From: Haloarchaeobius litoreus
Lineage (GTDB): Archaea; Halobacteriota; Halobacteria; Halobacteriales; Natrialbaceae
NCBI RefSeq assembly: GCF_024495425.1
Contig: NZ_JANHJR010000003.1
Span: 124,001-188,000, forward strand
Direction of reading: 5' to 3'
DNA length: 64,000 nucleotides
Numbering within the stretch: position 1 is the stretch's first letter; each line of letters starts with the position of its first letter. The position numbers were made by a program, and so were the translations under genes. The notes under the pieces were generated by a model. That model saw only the letters and a program-made list of their open reading frames with translations. It was not told the origin of the DNA and did not search any database. Shown one piece after another: positions 26,739 to 36,930 of this stretch.

Positions 26739-26761
26739 TTCACGGAGTGAAATAACGCAAT

Positions 26762-27634
26762 ATGGGAATACTATCGCGGACGTCGTACGTCCTCAAATCG
26801 AAGATCAACTCGTTGCTGAACCGGGCCGAGGACCCGACGGAGACGCTCGATTACTCCTACGAGCAGATGCGCGACCAGCTCCAGAAGGTCAAGCGCGGCA
26901 TCGCCGACCTGACGACACAGAAGAAGCGCCTGGAGATGCAGAAGCGACGGCTCGAGGAGGACGTCGAGAAGCACAACCGGCAGGCTCGCGAGGCCGTCCG
27001 GCAGGACCGCGAGGACCTCGCGCGCCGCGCCCTCGAGAAGAAGAAGACGAAGATGCGCCAGATGGAGGAGCTCGACGCCCAGGTCGAGCGGCTCCAGGGC
27101 ACGCAGGACCAGCTCGTCGACAAGAAGGAGACCCTCCAGCAGCGCATCGAGGAGTTCCGCACGAAGAAGGAGTCGATGAAGGCCCGCTACGAGGCCGCCG
27201 AGGCGAGCAACCGCGTCTCCGAGGCCATGACCGGCGTCGGCGACGAGATGGACGACGTCGGGATGGCCATCGAGCGCGCCGAGGAACGCACGCAGGACAT
27301 GGAGGCCCGCGCAGCCGCCATGGACGAGCTGTACGACGAGGGCGCGTTCGACGACGTGCTCTCGGACAAGGACTCCATCGACCGCGAGCTCGAGGAGCTC
27401 GGCGCGTCCAGCGACGTCGAGGCGGAGCTCGACACCCTCAAGGCCGACATGGGCAAGGGCGGCGGCGGCGCCGACGCCGAGTCCGCCGACGCCGAGACCA
27501 GCGACGAGGATGTCTCCGCGGACCTGGAGGAGCTCGAGGCCGAGATGGACGCCGCCGAGTCCGGCGGCTCCGGCGACGAGGCCGTCGAGGCCGACCTGGA
27601 GGAGCTCGAAGACGAGGAGGACTCGAACGCGTAA
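26762..27634 (+). CDS. pspA: PspA/IM30 family membrane-stress protein
   Basis: A 290-residue coiled-coil protein of the PspA/IM30/Vipp1 (ESCRT-III-like) family, which coats damaged membrane. It starts MGILSRTSYVLKSKINSLLNRAEDPTETLDYSYEQM, the family's amphipathic helix plus helix 1, followed by a long charged coiled coil to about residue 210. The C-terminal 60 residues are an acidic Ala/Asp/Glu/Gly tail typical of haloarchaeal versions. The leaderless promoter box is at 26731-26738. Confidence 0.9.
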   Translation: MGILSRTSYVLKSKINSLLNRAEDPTETLDYSYEQMRDQLQKVKRGIADLTTQKKRLEMQKRRLEEDVEKHNRQAREAVRQDREDLARRALEKKKTKMRQMEELDAQVERLQGTQDQLVDKKETLQQRIEEFRTKKESMKARYEAAEASNRVSEAMTGVGDEMDDVGMAIERAEERTQDMEARAAAMDELYDEGAFDDVLSDKDSIDRELEELGASSDVEAELDTLKADMGKGGGGADAESADAETSDEDVSADLEELEAEMDAAESGGSGDEAVEADLEELEDEEDSNA

Positions 27635-27751
27635 CCGCCCGCCGACTGTTCCCATCCTGCTGACGTCCCCGAAACGCTACCTCCCCGGCCCGGACGGCCC
27701 CCTACGGAGTTCGACCCCACGCTTTTCACCATCATTCCCGTCGCTCGCCGT

Positions 27752-28093
27752 ATGGACGAAGCGGAGGGTGCGAGCGACGACAGCATGCGGAGCCGCGCCC
27801 AGGAGTCGAGCTGGAAACTGCGCGTCCTGCTGGAGGCGAACCGGTGGGTCGTCGCGGCCGGCATCGCGGCGTTCGTGTTCGTCGGCACCGTCGTGCTCGG
27901 GCTCGCCGGCTCGACCCTCGGCGTCGCGGACGTGCTGCTGGTGTTCGCACTCGCCAACACCGTCGCAGTCGTCCCGTTCGCCATCCTGCTCGCGTACGTC
28001 CTCCGCGTCGCGACGGTCGCCAAGCGGACCCTCTCCATCGGGCCGTTCATCCTGCGGAACACCGACCGCTCGTTCGACTTCGACGACGCCTGA
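27752..28093 (+). CDS. Small two-helix membrane protein
   Basis: A 113-residue protein: a charged N-terminus (MDEAEGASDDSMRSRAQES), two hydrophobic helices (about residues 33-52 and 60-84) and a basic then acidic C-terminus (KRTLSIGPFILRNTDRSFDFDDA). No family recognised. A CTTTTCACC box about 25-30 bp before the ATG supports the start. It lies between pspA and another membrane gene on the same strand, but each seems to have its own promoter. Confidence 0.65.
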   Translation: MDEAEGASDDSMRSRAQESSWKLRVLLEANRWVVAAGIAAFVFVGTVVLGLAGSTLGVADVLLVFALANTVAVVPFAILLAYVLRVATVAKRTLSIGPFILRNTDRSFDFDDA

Positions 28094-28170
28094 GCGGGCG
28101 ACCGGAGCGACGGGTATCACCGCTGGCACCGGCCACAAGCGTATAGTCGCAGTAGCGTGACCCAACAGCC

Positions 28171-28890
28171 GTGATGTGGGTTCCGGTCATCGCGGTAGGT
28201 CTCTGTGGGCTGCTCGGCGTCGGGCTCGTCCAGCTCTGGCGCGGGCGACTCACGACCAGCAACGGACGGGACCAGCTCCTGGCCGACGCCCGGTACCGGA
28301 CACCGGGCGAGCCGGTCGGCCGCGACGCCGCGGCCAACCTCGCCATCGTCGCGCTCGAACTCCTCGCCCTCGCGCTGGCAGCCGTGCTGGTCGGCTACCT
28401 CCTCGTCGAGACGGCGCTCTCGCCGGCGCTGAAGCTCCTCTTCGCCGGGACCTACGGCGTCGCGGCGATACTCATCGCCCGCGCCGCCTACGTCCGTCTC
28501 GGCCTGCCCGTCCCGGGTCCCGCCGACGTCGACGACCCGCAGACGCTCGACGACCTGACCGACTCGCTGGCGGAGAGTCTCGGCCGTCCGACCGCCGCGG
28601 AGTTCGAAGCCCTCTACGCCGCGATGACGACCGCCCGTGGCGACGGCCCCGGGCCCGACGTGGTCACGGTCGCCCTCGTCGCCGCCGCCCGCGCCGACAT
28701 GGACGTCGCCACCGTCGAGTACTGGGCGGCGACCAACGGCATCGCGAGCCCCGCGACCGTCGCGAACCGTCGCGACGAGCTCGCCACCGCCGGCGTGCTG
28801 AAGGCCGACTGCTTCGAGCTCGCCCGGTCCGAGTTCCAGGACGCACCGGCTGGCGACGTCGCGTCCGTGACGACGACGCTGCTGAGCTGA
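28171..28890 (+). CDS. Membrane protein with C-terminal helical domain
   Basis: A 239-residue protein with an N-terminal anchor (VPVIAVGLCGLLGVGLVQLW), two more hydrophobic helices near residues 51-73 and 85-105, and a soluble C-terminal half. The latter has a pattern like a small winged helix (VATVEYWAATNGIASPATVANRRDELATAGVL). No family recognised. If the helix-turn-helix reading is right it could be a membrane-bound regulator, but that is inference. Confidence 0.65.
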   Translation: MMWVPVIAVGLCGLLGVGLVQLWRGRLTTSNGRDQLLADARYRTPGEPVGRDAAANLAIVALELLALALAAVLVGYLLVETALSPALKLLFAGTYGVAAILIARAAYVRLGLPVPGPADVDDPQTLDDLTDSLAESLGRPTAAEFEALYAAMTTARGDGPGPDVVTVALVAAARADMDVATVEYWAATNGIASPATVANRRDELATAGVLKADCFELARSEFQDAPAGDVASVTTTLLS

Positions 28891-28943
28891 GCGCCCGCTC
28901 GCGGGTGTCGGCAGAAGAAGGCGGTCCGGAAGCTACCGACCGC

Positions 28944-31131
<2,188 letters not shown>

Positions 31132-31218
31132 TTCGGAAACTAACAGTTCGGGACAACCGAAGAAATCTGCCGGTTTTGTGAACCCGTGGCATCCGTAACC
31201 CCCCTGTCCGGTTCTGGG

Positions 31219-31235
31219 CGTCCCCGTCGGGGACG
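31219..31235 (-). terminator. Hairpin downstream of the PP-loop ATPase gene
   Basis: CGTCCCC-GTC-GGGGACG forms a perfect 7-bp stem with a 3-base loop, 34 bp past the stop of the minus-strand gene ending at 31269. No clear T-run follows, so it is a possible transcript 3' end rather than a proven terminator. Confidence 0.35.
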
Positions 31236-31268
31236 GCCCGAGCGACGGCGGTCACGAACCGGACCCGG

Positions 31269-31859
31269 TCAGTCCGTCCCGGTGACGTACGTCTGGTCGT
31301 GGTCCGGGAACACCTCGCCGACGGCATCCGGCCCGTCGCGCTCGGCGAGCAGGGGCCGGAGCTCTGCCTCGTAGTCGGCGCGGCGGATCTCCTCGCTCGG
31401 GCCCACGGTGACGGAGAGCTTCGACTCGACGATCCTGTCGACGGCGTTGCGACCGAAGCCCGAGAGGGGCGCGACGTAGTCCACGTCGTGTCGGTCCTCC
31501 AGACTCTGGGCCTGAGCGCGGGAGATGGTCGGGACGCGGTCGTCACGGCGGGTTCCGTCGGCGATGGCGTCGAACTCCTGTGCGGCGAGTCGCTCCAGCG
31601 CGTGCTCGTGGACCTGCTGGATGCCGTTGCGGGGGAAGCCGTCGGCGCGCATCCGGGTGACGGCGTTCTCGGCGACCTCGCGGTCGAGCTCGAGACGCTC
31701 GAAGGGGAAGCCGACGGCCTCGGCGGCATCGCGGGCGTGCTCCCAGTCGTCGGTCACGCCGAAGTGACCGGTGACCAGGGTCACGTCGTAGAACTCGTCA
31801 CAGAGCAGCGCGGCGAGCGTCGAGTCCTTGCCACCGCTGTAGAGCAGCCCGAGCTGCAT
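31269..31859 (-). CDS. PP-loop ATPase (N-type ATP pyrophosphatase)
   Basis: A 196-residue ATP-pyrophosphatase. The PP-loop SGGKDST (residues 8-14) is at the N-terminus. The motifs VPTISRAQAQSLEDRHDVDYVAPLSGFGRNAVDRI resemble diphthamide-synthase- and asparagine-synthase-like folds. Enzymes of this fold adenylate a carboxyl or tRNA base; the substrate is unknown. It is the last gene of an rpS19e-PDCD5-ATPase set conserved in archaea, and its ATG overlaps the PDCD5 stop by one base (TGATG). Confidence 0.8.
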   Translation of the reverse strand: MQLGLLYSGGKDSTLAALLCDEFYDVTLVTGHFGVTDDWEHARDAAEAVGFPFERLELDREVAENAVTRMRADGFPRNGIQQVHEHALERLAAQEFDAIADGTRRDDRVPTISRAQAQSLEDRHDVDYVAPLSGFGRNAVDRIVESKLSVTVGPSEEIRRADYEAELRPLLAERDGPDAVGEVFPDHDQTYVTGTD

Positions 31860-32209
31860 CAGCGCCGACGGATGTCGAAGCTCTGGGAGTCCGGCTTGAG
31901 TTCGCGGAGCAGTTCCTTCATCTTCTCCTCGTCGATCTGCCCCTGGATGCGACCGGACCGGGCGAGCGCCACGACCTGCTGTTCGACCTGCTCTGCGAAG
32001 TCCGGCTTGGACATCCGGACGGAGTTGAGGCGCTTGCGGGCCCCGTCGGTGAGGTACTGCCGGAGCAGCGCCTGCTTCTGGGCTTCGGCCTGCTCGCGCA
32101 TGGCCTCCTGGGCTTCGGCGTCGCCACCGCCGCCCTGCTGCTCGCGCAGCTGCTCCATCTTCTTCTCGCGAAGTTCCTCGAGTTCGTCGTCGTCGGGACT
32201 GCCGCTCAT
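31859..32209 (-). CDS. PDCD5-family DNA-binding protein
   Basis: A 116-residue helical protein of the PDCD5/TFAR19 family: acidic/basic N-terminus with a long helix ([18 protein letters not shown]), then the conserved core [57 protein letters not shown]. Archaeal members bind nucleic acid, probably near the ribosome or DNA. It lies between rpS19e and the PP-loop ATPase, 51 bp after rpS19e. Confidence 0.92.
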   Translation of the reverse strand: MSGSPDDDELEELREKKMEQLREQQGGGGDAEAQEAMREQAEAQKQALLRQYLTDGARKRLNSVRMSKPDFAEQVEQQVVALARSGRIQGQIDEEKMKELLRELKPDSQSFDIRRR

Positions 32210-32260
32210 ACTACTCGCTTGTCGATTGTGGAGGAAAATCGTTTCGACTGTTCGCTGTCG

Positions 32261-32716
32261 TTACGCGTAGCGCTCGAGCTCCGGCCGGTCGAGCTCCTGC
32301 ATCACGTCGTCGGCGATGTTGTCGAGGAGGCTGCGCCCCTCGGCGGTGATACGGCGACCCTCGCCCTCGGCGGTCTCGACGAGGTCCTCCTCCTCGAGCT
32401 GCTGGAGGGCGACGCGGATGACCTTCTTCGAGCCGTTGGCGCGGTGGGCGGTGGCGACGCGGTAGCGCGTCGAACCGTTCTTCGAGCCACCGTACTCGGT
32501 GGAGAGGCGGTCGACACCGACGGGGCCGGTGTCGGCGACCTTGCGGAGGAGCGAGGCCGAACGGATGGCCCAGAAGTTCTCCTGCTCCGGCGGGAGCTCG
32601 CGGTTGACGCCTGTCTTGCTGAATTCGAGCCACTCGGGCTCGTCGAGTCGATCCTCGAGCTCGGCGGCGACGGCCTCGATGAGGTCGTCGGCCGGAACGT
32701 CGTACATCGTCGTCAT
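32261..32716 (-). CDS. rps19e: 30S ribosomal protein S19e
   Basis: A 151-residue component of the small ribosomal subunit found in archaea and eukaryotes. It begins MTTMYDVPADDLIEAVAAEL and has the family blocks WLEFSKTGVNRELPPEQENFWAIRSASLLRKV, GVDRLSTEYGGSKNGSTRYRVATAHRANGSKKVIRVALQQLEE and ITAEGRSLLDNIADDV. It heads the rpS19e-PDCD5-ATPase set; a GGTTAAAAGG stretch upstream (about 32740-32750) may be its promoter. Confidence 0.96.
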   Translation of the reverse strand: MTTMYDVPADDLIEAVAAELEDRLDEPEWLEFSKTGVNRELPPEQENFWAIRSASLLRKVADTGPVGVDRLSTEYGGSKNGSTRYRVATAHRANGSKKVIRVALQQLEEEDLVETAEGEGRRITAEGRSLLDNIADDVMQELDRPELERYA

Positions 32717-32802
32717 TGCATCTTGGTTCCCTCGCGCAGGTTAAAAGGGCATCGTCTTCCTGCCGGCCTGTCGTCACCGGAGACGGGCGTCGTCGGCCGC
32801 TC

Positions 32803-33834
32803 TCAGCCGCGCTGGGCCGTGCCGAGTGCGGCCGTCGCCCCGCCGCCGACGAGCATCGGAATCCAGTACGAAGCGACGCGGTGGACGAGGATGACCGCGC
32901 CGACGGTCGCCGCGCCGACGCCGGTCACCGTCGGGAGCACCATCAGCAGCACGGCCTCGATGCCGCCGAGTCCACCCGGCAGGGGCGTGACGCTGGCGAG
33001 CGCGCCGAGGGGGACCCCCAGCATCGCGGCGGCGAGCAGGTCCGGGTCCCGGAGGCCGAGCGCTAAAAAGGAGAGCCAGAGGCAGGTGACGAGCATGAGC
33101 CAGCCGGCCGTCGAGAAGGCGAGCGTCATCGCCATCGAGCGCCGGTCCTGCGCGACGCGCTCGATGGTCGCGAAGAAGTTCTCGATGCGGCGACGGATGG
33201 CCTTCGGCTTCGGCGGGTTCATCCGGGGGACGACGTGCCCGACACGGCGGACCAGCGGCGAGACGACACGGACGACCCGGGTCTCCAGCCCGTACCGGTA
33301 CCGCCAGGCGAGCGCCGCCGTCACGCCGACGACGACCGTCAGTGCGACCATCACCAGCGCCACGTCGAGCAGCCGGTCGGTCACCGCCACGGTCACCGCG
33401 TAGTAGCTCACCGCGACGAACGCGATGGCGATGGAGGGGACGAAGTTGACGGCGTCGACGCTCGCGATGGCGGCCAGCCCCGTCTCGTACTCGCTCTCGG
33501 AGACGCGAGCGATGAGCAGCGCGGTGAACGGCTCGCCGCCCGCCTGTCCGAACGGCGTGATGTTGTTGACGAACGTCGCCGAGAGGAAGACGAGGAACGC
33601 CTTCGTCACCGACAGCGAGATGCCGAGCGTCCCCAGTACCGACCGGAGCGCCAGCCCCCAGCAGAACAGCCAGCCGAGCGCGAACACCGGCAGGACGACC
33701 GCGAAGCGCAGGTCGACCCGGCCGAGCTGGGCGAGTATCTCCCCGATGCCGACCACCCAGAGCACGACGGCGAGGACGACCAGCGCGCCGAGGAAGCCCG
33801 CGACGATGGCGCGGTAGTCCCAGTCTCCAGCCAT
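32803..33834 (-). CDS. Flippase-like / LPG-synthase-type membrane protein (UPF0104)
   Basis: A 343-residue integral membrane protein with about eight helices, of the UPF0104/lysylphosphatidylglycerol-synthase transmembrane family. Diagnostic blocks are SATFVNNITPFGQAGGEP (residues about 85-102) and GVPLGALASVTPLPGGLGGIEA near 280-300. No aminoacyl-transferase domain is attached, so a lipid-flipping or glycolipid role is more likely than LPG synthesis. ATG 33834 (MAGDWDYRAIVAG) is chosen because the upstream in-frame stretch runs through the dispersed repeat and is not protein-like. Confidence 0.85.
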   Translation of the reverse strand: MAGDWDYRAIVAGFLGALVVLAVVLWVVGIGEILAQLGRVDLRFAVVLPVFALGWLFCWGLALRSVLGTLGISLSVTKAFLVFLSATFVNNITPFGQAGGEPFTALLIARVSESEYETGLAAIASVDAVNFVPSIAIAFVAVSYYAVTVAVTDRLLDVALVMVALTVVVGVTAALAWRYRYGLETRVVRVVSPLVRRVGHVVPRMNPPKPKAIRRRIENFFATIERVAQDRRSMAMTLAFSTAGWLMLVTCLWLSFLALGLRDPDLLAAAMLGVPLGALASVTPLPGGLGGIEAVLLMVLPTVTGVGAATVGAVILVHRVASYWIPMLVGGGATAALGTAQRG

Positions 33835-33924
33835 AACGGCACGTCGACCGTCGGGCGCTTGAAGCCACCGCCTGTCCGGGTGGGACTGGGGGTTGCTGGG
33901 AGTCACCTCCCTGGAACGCCCACG

Positions 33925-34300
33925 GGTGGGGCGCTTCTGGACCGCCAACAGCCGGAAAGCCCCGCCCGTCGTGGGAATCGCTTGAACCGCCGACGGCCGG
34001 AAAGCCCCGGTGCTCTCGACTCGGGAGGCTCGCTGCGTCGTCAGAACGCTTCGATTCTGCGAGATGCTCACGAGACGCGAGCGTCCCGTGACCGGCCCTC
34101 GCTCCGTTGCGGTCCTTGCGTCGCCTGCCTTCGTCGAGAGCACCGCCCCTTTCAGTCCCACCCCGCACAGCACCGCACCCGCGACCGCACCGCGCCAGCC
34201 CTCCCCCTCGACACCCACGCGCCTGCCGGCGCGGGGTGTCTTGGCCGCGTGGTTCGTGACGGCATCGTCGAGCCAGGCATCGACGACGGACGGGACACGA
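33925..34300 (+). repeat. Structured dispersed repeat, copy 2
   Basis: This occupies the 508-bp gap between the divergent flippase-like gene and pus10. The block 34187-34246 is the exact reverse complement of 20273-20332. A perfect 13-bp inverted repeat pairs 34008-34020 with 34133-34145; its sequence differs from that of copy 1 but pairing is kept. Two related CCGCC-AACAGCCGGAAAGCCCC-like units lie at about 33937-33962 and 33988-34008. Further stems lie in the loop, for example 34069-34090 (9 of 10 bp). Confidence 0.85.
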
Positions 34301-34342
34301 GAGATAGCAAGGCACTAACGCACAGCGCCGCTTTCGTGGGAC

Positions 34343-35659
34343 ATGAACGACTTCGACGACGCGGTCCGGGCGATGCTGGCGACCGGACCGGTCTGTGACG
34401 CCTGCCTCGGGCGGCCCTTCGCGGACCGCAGCTTCGGGCTGACGAACGCCGAGCGGGGCAAGGGACTGCGCGTCTCGCTCGCGCTGGCCGCGGACGAGCC
34501 GTACGAGCCGGTCGACCCCGAGGAGTGCTGGGTCTGCGAGGGCCTCTGTGGCCGCTTCGACGAGTACGCGGAGCTCGTCGCCGACGGTCTCGCGGACATC
34601 GAGTTCGAGACGTACCAGGTGGGCACGCGCGCGCCGCCCCTGGTCGAGGAGAACGACCGCCTGCTGCGCGAGGACGCCGGGCTCGACCCGGACGCGGGCG
34701 AGCTGTTCAAGAGCGAGTTCAACCGCGAGGTCGGCAAGCGCGTCGGTCGCCTGACCGACACCGAGGTCGACTTCGAGCGCCCGGACGTGCTCGCGCTGGT
34801 GAACCTCGACGCGGCCGCCGAGGAGCCCTCCAGCCACGCCGTCGAGGTGCAGGTCAACCCGGCGTTCGTCTACGGTCGCTACCGCAAGCTGGAGCGCGAC
34901 ATCCCCCAGACGGAGTGGCCCTGCCGGGAGTGCGGCGGCTCCGGCGTCCAGCTCGGCGACGACGGCGAGGAGCCCTGCGACCACTGCGGCGGCTCGGGCT
35001 ACCTCTACGACATGAGCGTCGAGGAGCACGTCACGCCGCACGTCCTCGACGCGATGGACGGCGACGAGGCGCTGTTCCACGGCGCGGGCCGCGAGGACGT
35101 CGACGCACTCATGCTCGGCACGGGTCGGCCGTTCGTCGCGGAGGTCAAACGGCCCCGGAGCCGCGACCCCGACGTTGAGGCACTCCAGCGGCGCATCAAC
35201 GAGGACGCCGCCGGCGCAGTCGAGGTCGAGGACCTCCGGCTCGCCACCCACGAGATGGTCGAACGCGTGAAAGAGCTCGACGCCTCGAAGACCTACCGCG
35301 CCGAGGTCGAGTTCGACGACCCCGTCGACGCCGACGCGCTCGCCGACGCCGTCGCCACGCTCTCCGGGACCACCGTGCGCCAGCACACCCCGCATCGGGT
35401 CGACCACCGACGCGCGAAGCTCGACCGCGAGCGCACCGTCTACGAGATCTCCGCAGACCTCGACGACGACAGCCACGCCACCGTCGACGTCCACGGCGAG
35501 GGCGGCCTCTACATCAAGGAGCTCATCAGCGGCGACGAGGGCCGTACCGAACCCTCGCTTGCGGGCCTGCTCGGCGTCGAGGCGACCGTCACCGCGCTCG
35601 ACGTGCTCGCCGTCGAGGGCGAGGACGAGCCGTTCGACGACCCCGACTACCTCCGATAG
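34343..35659 (+). CDS. pus10: tRNA pseudouridine(54/55) synthase Pus10
   Basis: Makes pseudouridine at positions 54 and 55 of archaeal tRNA; TrmY then methylates position 54. The 438-residue protein has an N-terminal zinc/THUMP part with CDACLGRPF and CWVCEGLCGRF, further Cys pairs CREC and CDHC about residues 195-215, and the catalytic domain with REDVDALMLGTGRPFVAEVKRPR, whose Asp is the nucleophile. The C-terminus has VDVHGEGGLYIKELISGDEGRTEPSLAGLLG, typical of Pus10. The promoter region contains repeat copy 2, about 40 bp upstream. Confidence 0.95.
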   Translation: MNDFDDAVRAMLATGPVCDACLGRPFADRSFGLTNAERGKGLRVSLALAADEPYEPVDPEECWVCEGLCGRFDEYAELVADGLADIEFETYQVGTRAPPLVEENDRLLREDAGLDPDAGELFKSEFNREVGKRVGRLTDTEVDFERPDVLALVNLDAAAEEPSSHAVEVQVNPAFVYGRYRKLERDIPQTEWPCRECGGSGVQLGDDGEEPCDHCGGSGYLYDMSVEEHVTPHVLDAMDGDEALFHGAGREDVDALMLGTGRPFVAEVKRPRSRDPDVEALQRRINEDAAGAVEVEDLRLATHEMVERVKELDASKTYRAEVEFDDPVDADALADAVATLSGTTVRQHTPHRVDHRRAKLDRERTVYEISADLDDDSHATVDVHGEGGLYIKELISGDEGRTEPSLAGLLGVEATVTALDVLAVEGEDEPFDDPDYLR

Positions 35660-35713
35660 CGGGGGAACTGTTTTGACCGTGCGAATCGTTGTCACGGTAC
35701 GAGGGGTCACCCA

Positions 35714-35830
35714 ATGTGCCACCATGACATCGAGATAGAACACACCGCCATCGAGGACATCGAGGACGAGAGCTCCGACGAAGACGCCGACGACGAACTG
35801 GCGGAGATGCCCACCGCCGCCGACGACTGA
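35714..35830 (+). CDS. Small acidic protein MCHH-type
   Basis: A 38-residue frame: MCHHDIEIEHTAIEDIEDES then an Asp/Glu-rich stretch ending MPTAADD. Short acidic haloarchaeal proteins with an N-terminal MCHH are common, and the Cys/His cluster could hold a metal. Codon use is coding-like. It lies 54 bp after pus10 on the same strand; a hairpin with a T-run follows at 35916-35940. Function unknown. Confidence 0.6.
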   Translation: MCHHDIEIEHTAIEDIEDESSDEDADDELAEMPTAADD

Positions 35831-35915
35831 GTACACCTTCCACCTCTTTCGGGACGCCAGTAGCCGTGGAGCGACGGCTCTCGACCCGGCCGGAGCGCGC
35901 CGCTGCTCGGCTCAG

Positions 35916-35940
35916 AAGTTTACGCCTAACGTAAACTTTT
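35916..35940 (+). terminator. Perfect 9-bp hairpin with T-run
   Basis: AAGTTTACG-CCTAA-CGTAAACTT, arms 35916-35924 and 35930-35938, followed by more T (35939-35940, then CT). It stands 86 bp past the small MCHH gene and its A/T content contrasts with the surrounding GC. It could end the pus10/MCHH transcript, or be an operator, since 9-bp perfect arms are also operator-like. Confidence 0.4.
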
Positions 35941-35947
35941 CTGGGCG

Positions 35948-36165
35948 GCATCGGTGAACCAGCCGGGTGGCGCGCGGCTGTCTCGGAATCGCGGCGCGAT
36001 TCCGATGGCCAGCGAGAGCCTGTTCTCACGCTGGCGGGCGTGCCGGAGGCCGCCTATCACGCTGGCGGGCGTGCCGGAGGCCGCGAGCCATTCCGCGCGA
36101 GGGGCGAGAAGCGCAGCAACAGCGAGCATCGGTCACGAGACGCCCGGGGCTTTCAAGCTGCTGTC
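35948..36165 (-). repeat. Dispersed repeat copy 4 with internal tandem and hairpin
   Basis: Its GAACCAGCCGG...TGGCGCGCG start matches the minus strand of copy 1 (about 20225-20250), and the GCTCGC...GCTTCTC...CCCTCGC segment (minus strand, about 36090-36130) matches copy 1 plus strand 20160-20195. GAAAGCCCC appears near 36150. Inside are a perfect 9-bp hairpin at 35984-36004 and two 28-bp direct repeats (36026-36053 and 36057-36084). The covarying stem and the 60-bp block are missing, so this copy is partial. No gene seen between 35831 and 36252. Confidence 0.6.
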
Positions 36166-36252
36166 GTCACCGATGAGGGTGAGCAGTCACGACCAGCAGG
36201 CACAGACAGCAACGAAAACGACCAAGACACCACGCACAGAAACCCAGTCCAG

Positions 36253-36894
36253 ATGCGATTCGGCGTCGACGAGGCCGGCAAGGGACCGGTGTTCGGCTCG
36301 ATGTGGGCGGCGGCGGTGGTCGTCCCGCGGGCCGACATCCTCCCGGACGGCGTGGACGACTCGAAGCGGCTCAGCCCGGAGCGCCGCGAGACGCTGGCGA
36401 GCGCCATCCACGACGACGACCGGATCGAGGTCGGCGTCGCCGATATCACGCCCGAGCGAATCGACAACCCGGCGACGGACATGAACTCGCTGACCGTCGC
36501 GGCGCAGGCGGCGGCGCTGGACGCCGCCGCCGTGGATGGGGCCCGGGGCGTCGTGGACGCGGGCGACACGGACGCTGCCAGGTTCGGCCGACGGGTCGCC
36601 GACGCGGCCGACGGCGACGTGACGGTCGTCCCCGCACATCGCGCGGACGAGTCTGACCGCGTCGTCGCGGCGGCGAGCATCGTCGCGAAGGTCGAGCGCG
36701 ACGCCCAGATGGCCGCGCTCGCCGACGAGTACGGGCCCGTGGGGTCGGGCTATCCGAGCGACGGCACCACTCGGAAGTTCCTGGCTGACTACGTCGCCGA
36801 GACGGGCGAGCTACCGCCTTTCGCCCGGGAGACGTGGTCGACGTGCGCGGACGCACTGGCCGCCGCCGAGCAAGCCGGGCTGGACGAGTTCTGA
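36253..36894 (+). CDS. rnhB: Ribonuclease HII
   Basis: Cuts RNA in RNA-DNA hybrids and at single ribonucleotides. The 213-residue enzyme starts MRFGVDEAGKGPVFGSMW with catalytic Asp6 and Glu7, has DDSKRLSPERR (Asp36), HRADESDRVVAAASIVAKVERD with the conserved Asp/Glu and Lys, and GSGYPSDGTTRKFL, the family's GSGYPSD motif. ATG 36253 is used because the family begins right at this strand; a longer frame would read through the repeat region. Confidence 0.95.
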   Translation: MRFGVDEAGKGPVFGSMWAAAVVVPRADILPDGVDDSKRLSPERRETLASAIHDDDRIEVGVADITPERIDNPATDMNSLTVAAQAAALDAAAVDGARGVVDAGDTDAARFGRRVADAADGDVTVVPAHRADESDRVVAAASIVAKVERDAQMAALADEYGPVGSGYPSDGTTRKFLADYVAETGELPPFARETWSTCADALAAAEQAGLDEF

Positions 36895-36930
36895 GCAACC
36901 CCTTTGACGCTGGCGGGTCAACGTCGGGCC

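Noticed and set aside
33835-34218. N-terminal extension of the flippase-like protein or a gene inside the repeat
   Set aside because: The frame [12 protein letters not shown]... is shared with copy 1, but residues at the stem are not conserved while base pairing is, and the codons do not look selected. Treated as repeat, not as a gene.
32774-35836. A 1020-codon open frame on the minus strand through pus10 and the flippase-like gene
   Set aside because: It runs antisense to pus10 and out of frame with the membrane gene, and its composition (Arg, Ala, Val-rich) is that of a shadow frame in high-GC DNA.
36026-36084. CRISPR-like direct repeats
   Set aside because: Only two units, spacer of 3 bp, no cas genes nearby; a simple tandem duplication.
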